Assembly (NCBI GenBank): GCA_900553355.1
Contig: USDK01000093.1
Location: forward strand, 1 to 5,114
DNA from: an uncultured Lachnospiraceae bacterium
Lineage (GTDB): Bacteria; Bacillota; Clostridia; Lachnospirales; Lachnospiraceae
DNA length: 5,114 nucleotides
Direction of reading: 5' to 3'
The number at the start of each line of letters is the position of its first letter. Positions within the stretch are counted from its first letter, which is position 1. The notes beneath the pieces were generated by a model. That model worked only from the letters and a program-made list of their open reading frames with translations. It did no database searches and had not been told where the DNA came from. Below, piece by piece: positions 4,438 to 5,114 of this stretch. The position numbers were made by a program, and so were the translations under genes.

Positions 4438-5114
4438 TTAGTCTACAAATTCAAATCCGACTTTTTTAAGAGCTTCATCAACCCATGGACGCGGCCACTC
4501 ACCACGTGTCAGGATTCCCTCAAGCTGTTTTTCTTCGCCTGCATGATAGTTTCTTGCAATCTCAGCAAGCTCTGCTGTATGCTCATCTGGTTTGATTGCC
4601 AGAAGTCCATCAGAGTCTCCTACGATGATATCACCAGGATTGATCACGATTCCTGCGAAGGATACCGGGAAGTTCATCTCTCCCGGGCCGTTTTTGTATG
4701 GTCCGTTTGGTGTGATGCCTTTTGCATATACCGGGAAATCCATCTGGCTTAATGTGTAGCTGTCACGAACACATCCGTCGATGATGATTCCTGCGATTCC
4801 TCTGGATTTTGCATAATTGCTCATGATCTCACCACAAAGTGCTCTGCTCATGCTTCCCTTATTTGCAAGAACGATAACATCTCCTGGCTGAGCCATATCC
4901 AGAGCTTTGTGGAACAGAAGGTTATCTCCTGCCGGTGCGTTTACTGTAAATGCGGTTCCCAGAAGTCTTGCCTTCGGGTTCAGCGGATAAATGCTGGAAT
5001 CTACAGCAGCGATTCTTCCACAGTTATCATCAATATTTGCAACCGGAATTCCACGGAATGCTTCTACTAATTCTTTTGACGGTCTTTCAAAGTTTCGTCT
5101 GATCCTACATCCTA
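4438..5114 (-). CDS. RraA-like family protein (HMG/CHA-type 2-oxo-acid aldolase or decarboxylase), N-terminus cut by window
   Basis: The frame is open from the right edge (first full codon 5112-5110) to TAA at 4440-4438, giving 224 residues. Methionine at 4896 is internal, because family similarity runs back to the edge. Visible blocks, counted from the first full codon, are FRGIPVANIDDNCGR (19-33), ARLLGTAFTVNAPAGDN (48-64), AQPGDVIVL (74-82), CGEIMSNYA (93-101), GIAGIIIDGCVRD (105-117) and PGDIIVGDSDGLLAI further on. G-E at 94-95 and D-G-x-x-R-D at 112-117 correspond to the metal- and pyruvate-binding positions of class II HMG/CHA aldolases, so an active enzyme is likely. The family includes 4-hydroxy-4-methyl-2-oxoglutarate aldolase and oxaloacetate decarboxylase as well as the RNase E inhibitor RraA; databases often mislabel it demethylmenaquinone methyltransferase. 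Probably only a few residues are missing. It leads the visible part of the leftward operon, ahead of pxpB. Confidence 0.9.
   Translation of the reverse strand, partial: GCRIRRNFERPSKELVEAFRGIPVANIDDNCGRIAAVDSSIYPLNPKARLLGTAFTVNAPAGDNLLFHKALDMAQPGDVIVLANKGSMSRALCGEIMSNYAKSRGIAGIIIDGCVRDSYTLSQMDFPVYAKGITPNGPYKNGPGEMNFPVSFAGIVINPGDIIVGDSDGLLAIKPDEHTAELAEIARNYHAGEEKQLEGILTRGEWPRPWVDEALKKVGFEFVD

Noticed and set aside
4894..4896. ATG at 4896 as start of the RraA-like gene
   Set aside because: The 72 upstream in-frame codons encode clear family sequence (GTAFTV, AGDN), so the start is beyond the window edge.

Overview
The window looks like chromosome of a low-to-mid GC anaerobic Bacillota, most likely a Lachnospiraceae member. 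This rests on the style of the MnmE C-terminus (ending FSKFCMGK), AGGAGG-type ribosome binding sites and codon use; the family assignment is an inference. No phage, plasmid, transposase, tRNA, rRNA or CRISPR signature is visible.

Layout. (1) 1-1040, plus strand: the last three quarters of mnmE, a tRNA-modification GTPase, cut by the left edge. (2) 1041-1589: about 550 bp with no credible gene. It holds five helically phased interrupted palindromes, a possible mnmE terminator, a 37-bp direct repeat pair, a threefold degenerate repeat and a good intrinsic terminator for the leftward genes. mnmG, the usual downstream neighbour of mnmE in Bacillota, is absent here. (3) 1590-5114, minus strand, read from right to left: an RraA-like aldolase-family protein (start just beyond the right edge), pxpB, pxpC and a D-2-hydroxyacid dehydrogenase.

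The four leftward genes probably form one metabolic operon. PxpB and PxpC are two subunits of the bacterial ATP-dependent 5-oxoprolinase (PxpABC). The third subunit, PxpA (LamB/YcsF family), is not in the window and could lie to the right. PxpB has lost several residues that are conserved in the family, while PxpC looks conventional. Together with an RraA-like protein (a family of 2-oxo-acid aldolases and decarboxylases) and an HprA-type NAD-linked dehydrogenase, this suggests a pathway that opens or activates a lactam-like or carboxylated substrate, yields a 2-oxo acid and reduces it to a 2-hydroxy acid. That pathway is a hypothesis; no substrate can be read from the sequence.

The operon also carries several RNA-level signals. 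A textbook intrinsic terminator lies between the RraA-like gene and pxpB, only 14 nt ahead of the pxpB Shine-Dalgarno. A perfect 13-bp hairpin holds the pxpC stop codon in its loop. A second 9-bp hairpin lies just before the dehydrogenase. These would let the four genes be expressed at different levels from one promoter outside the window.
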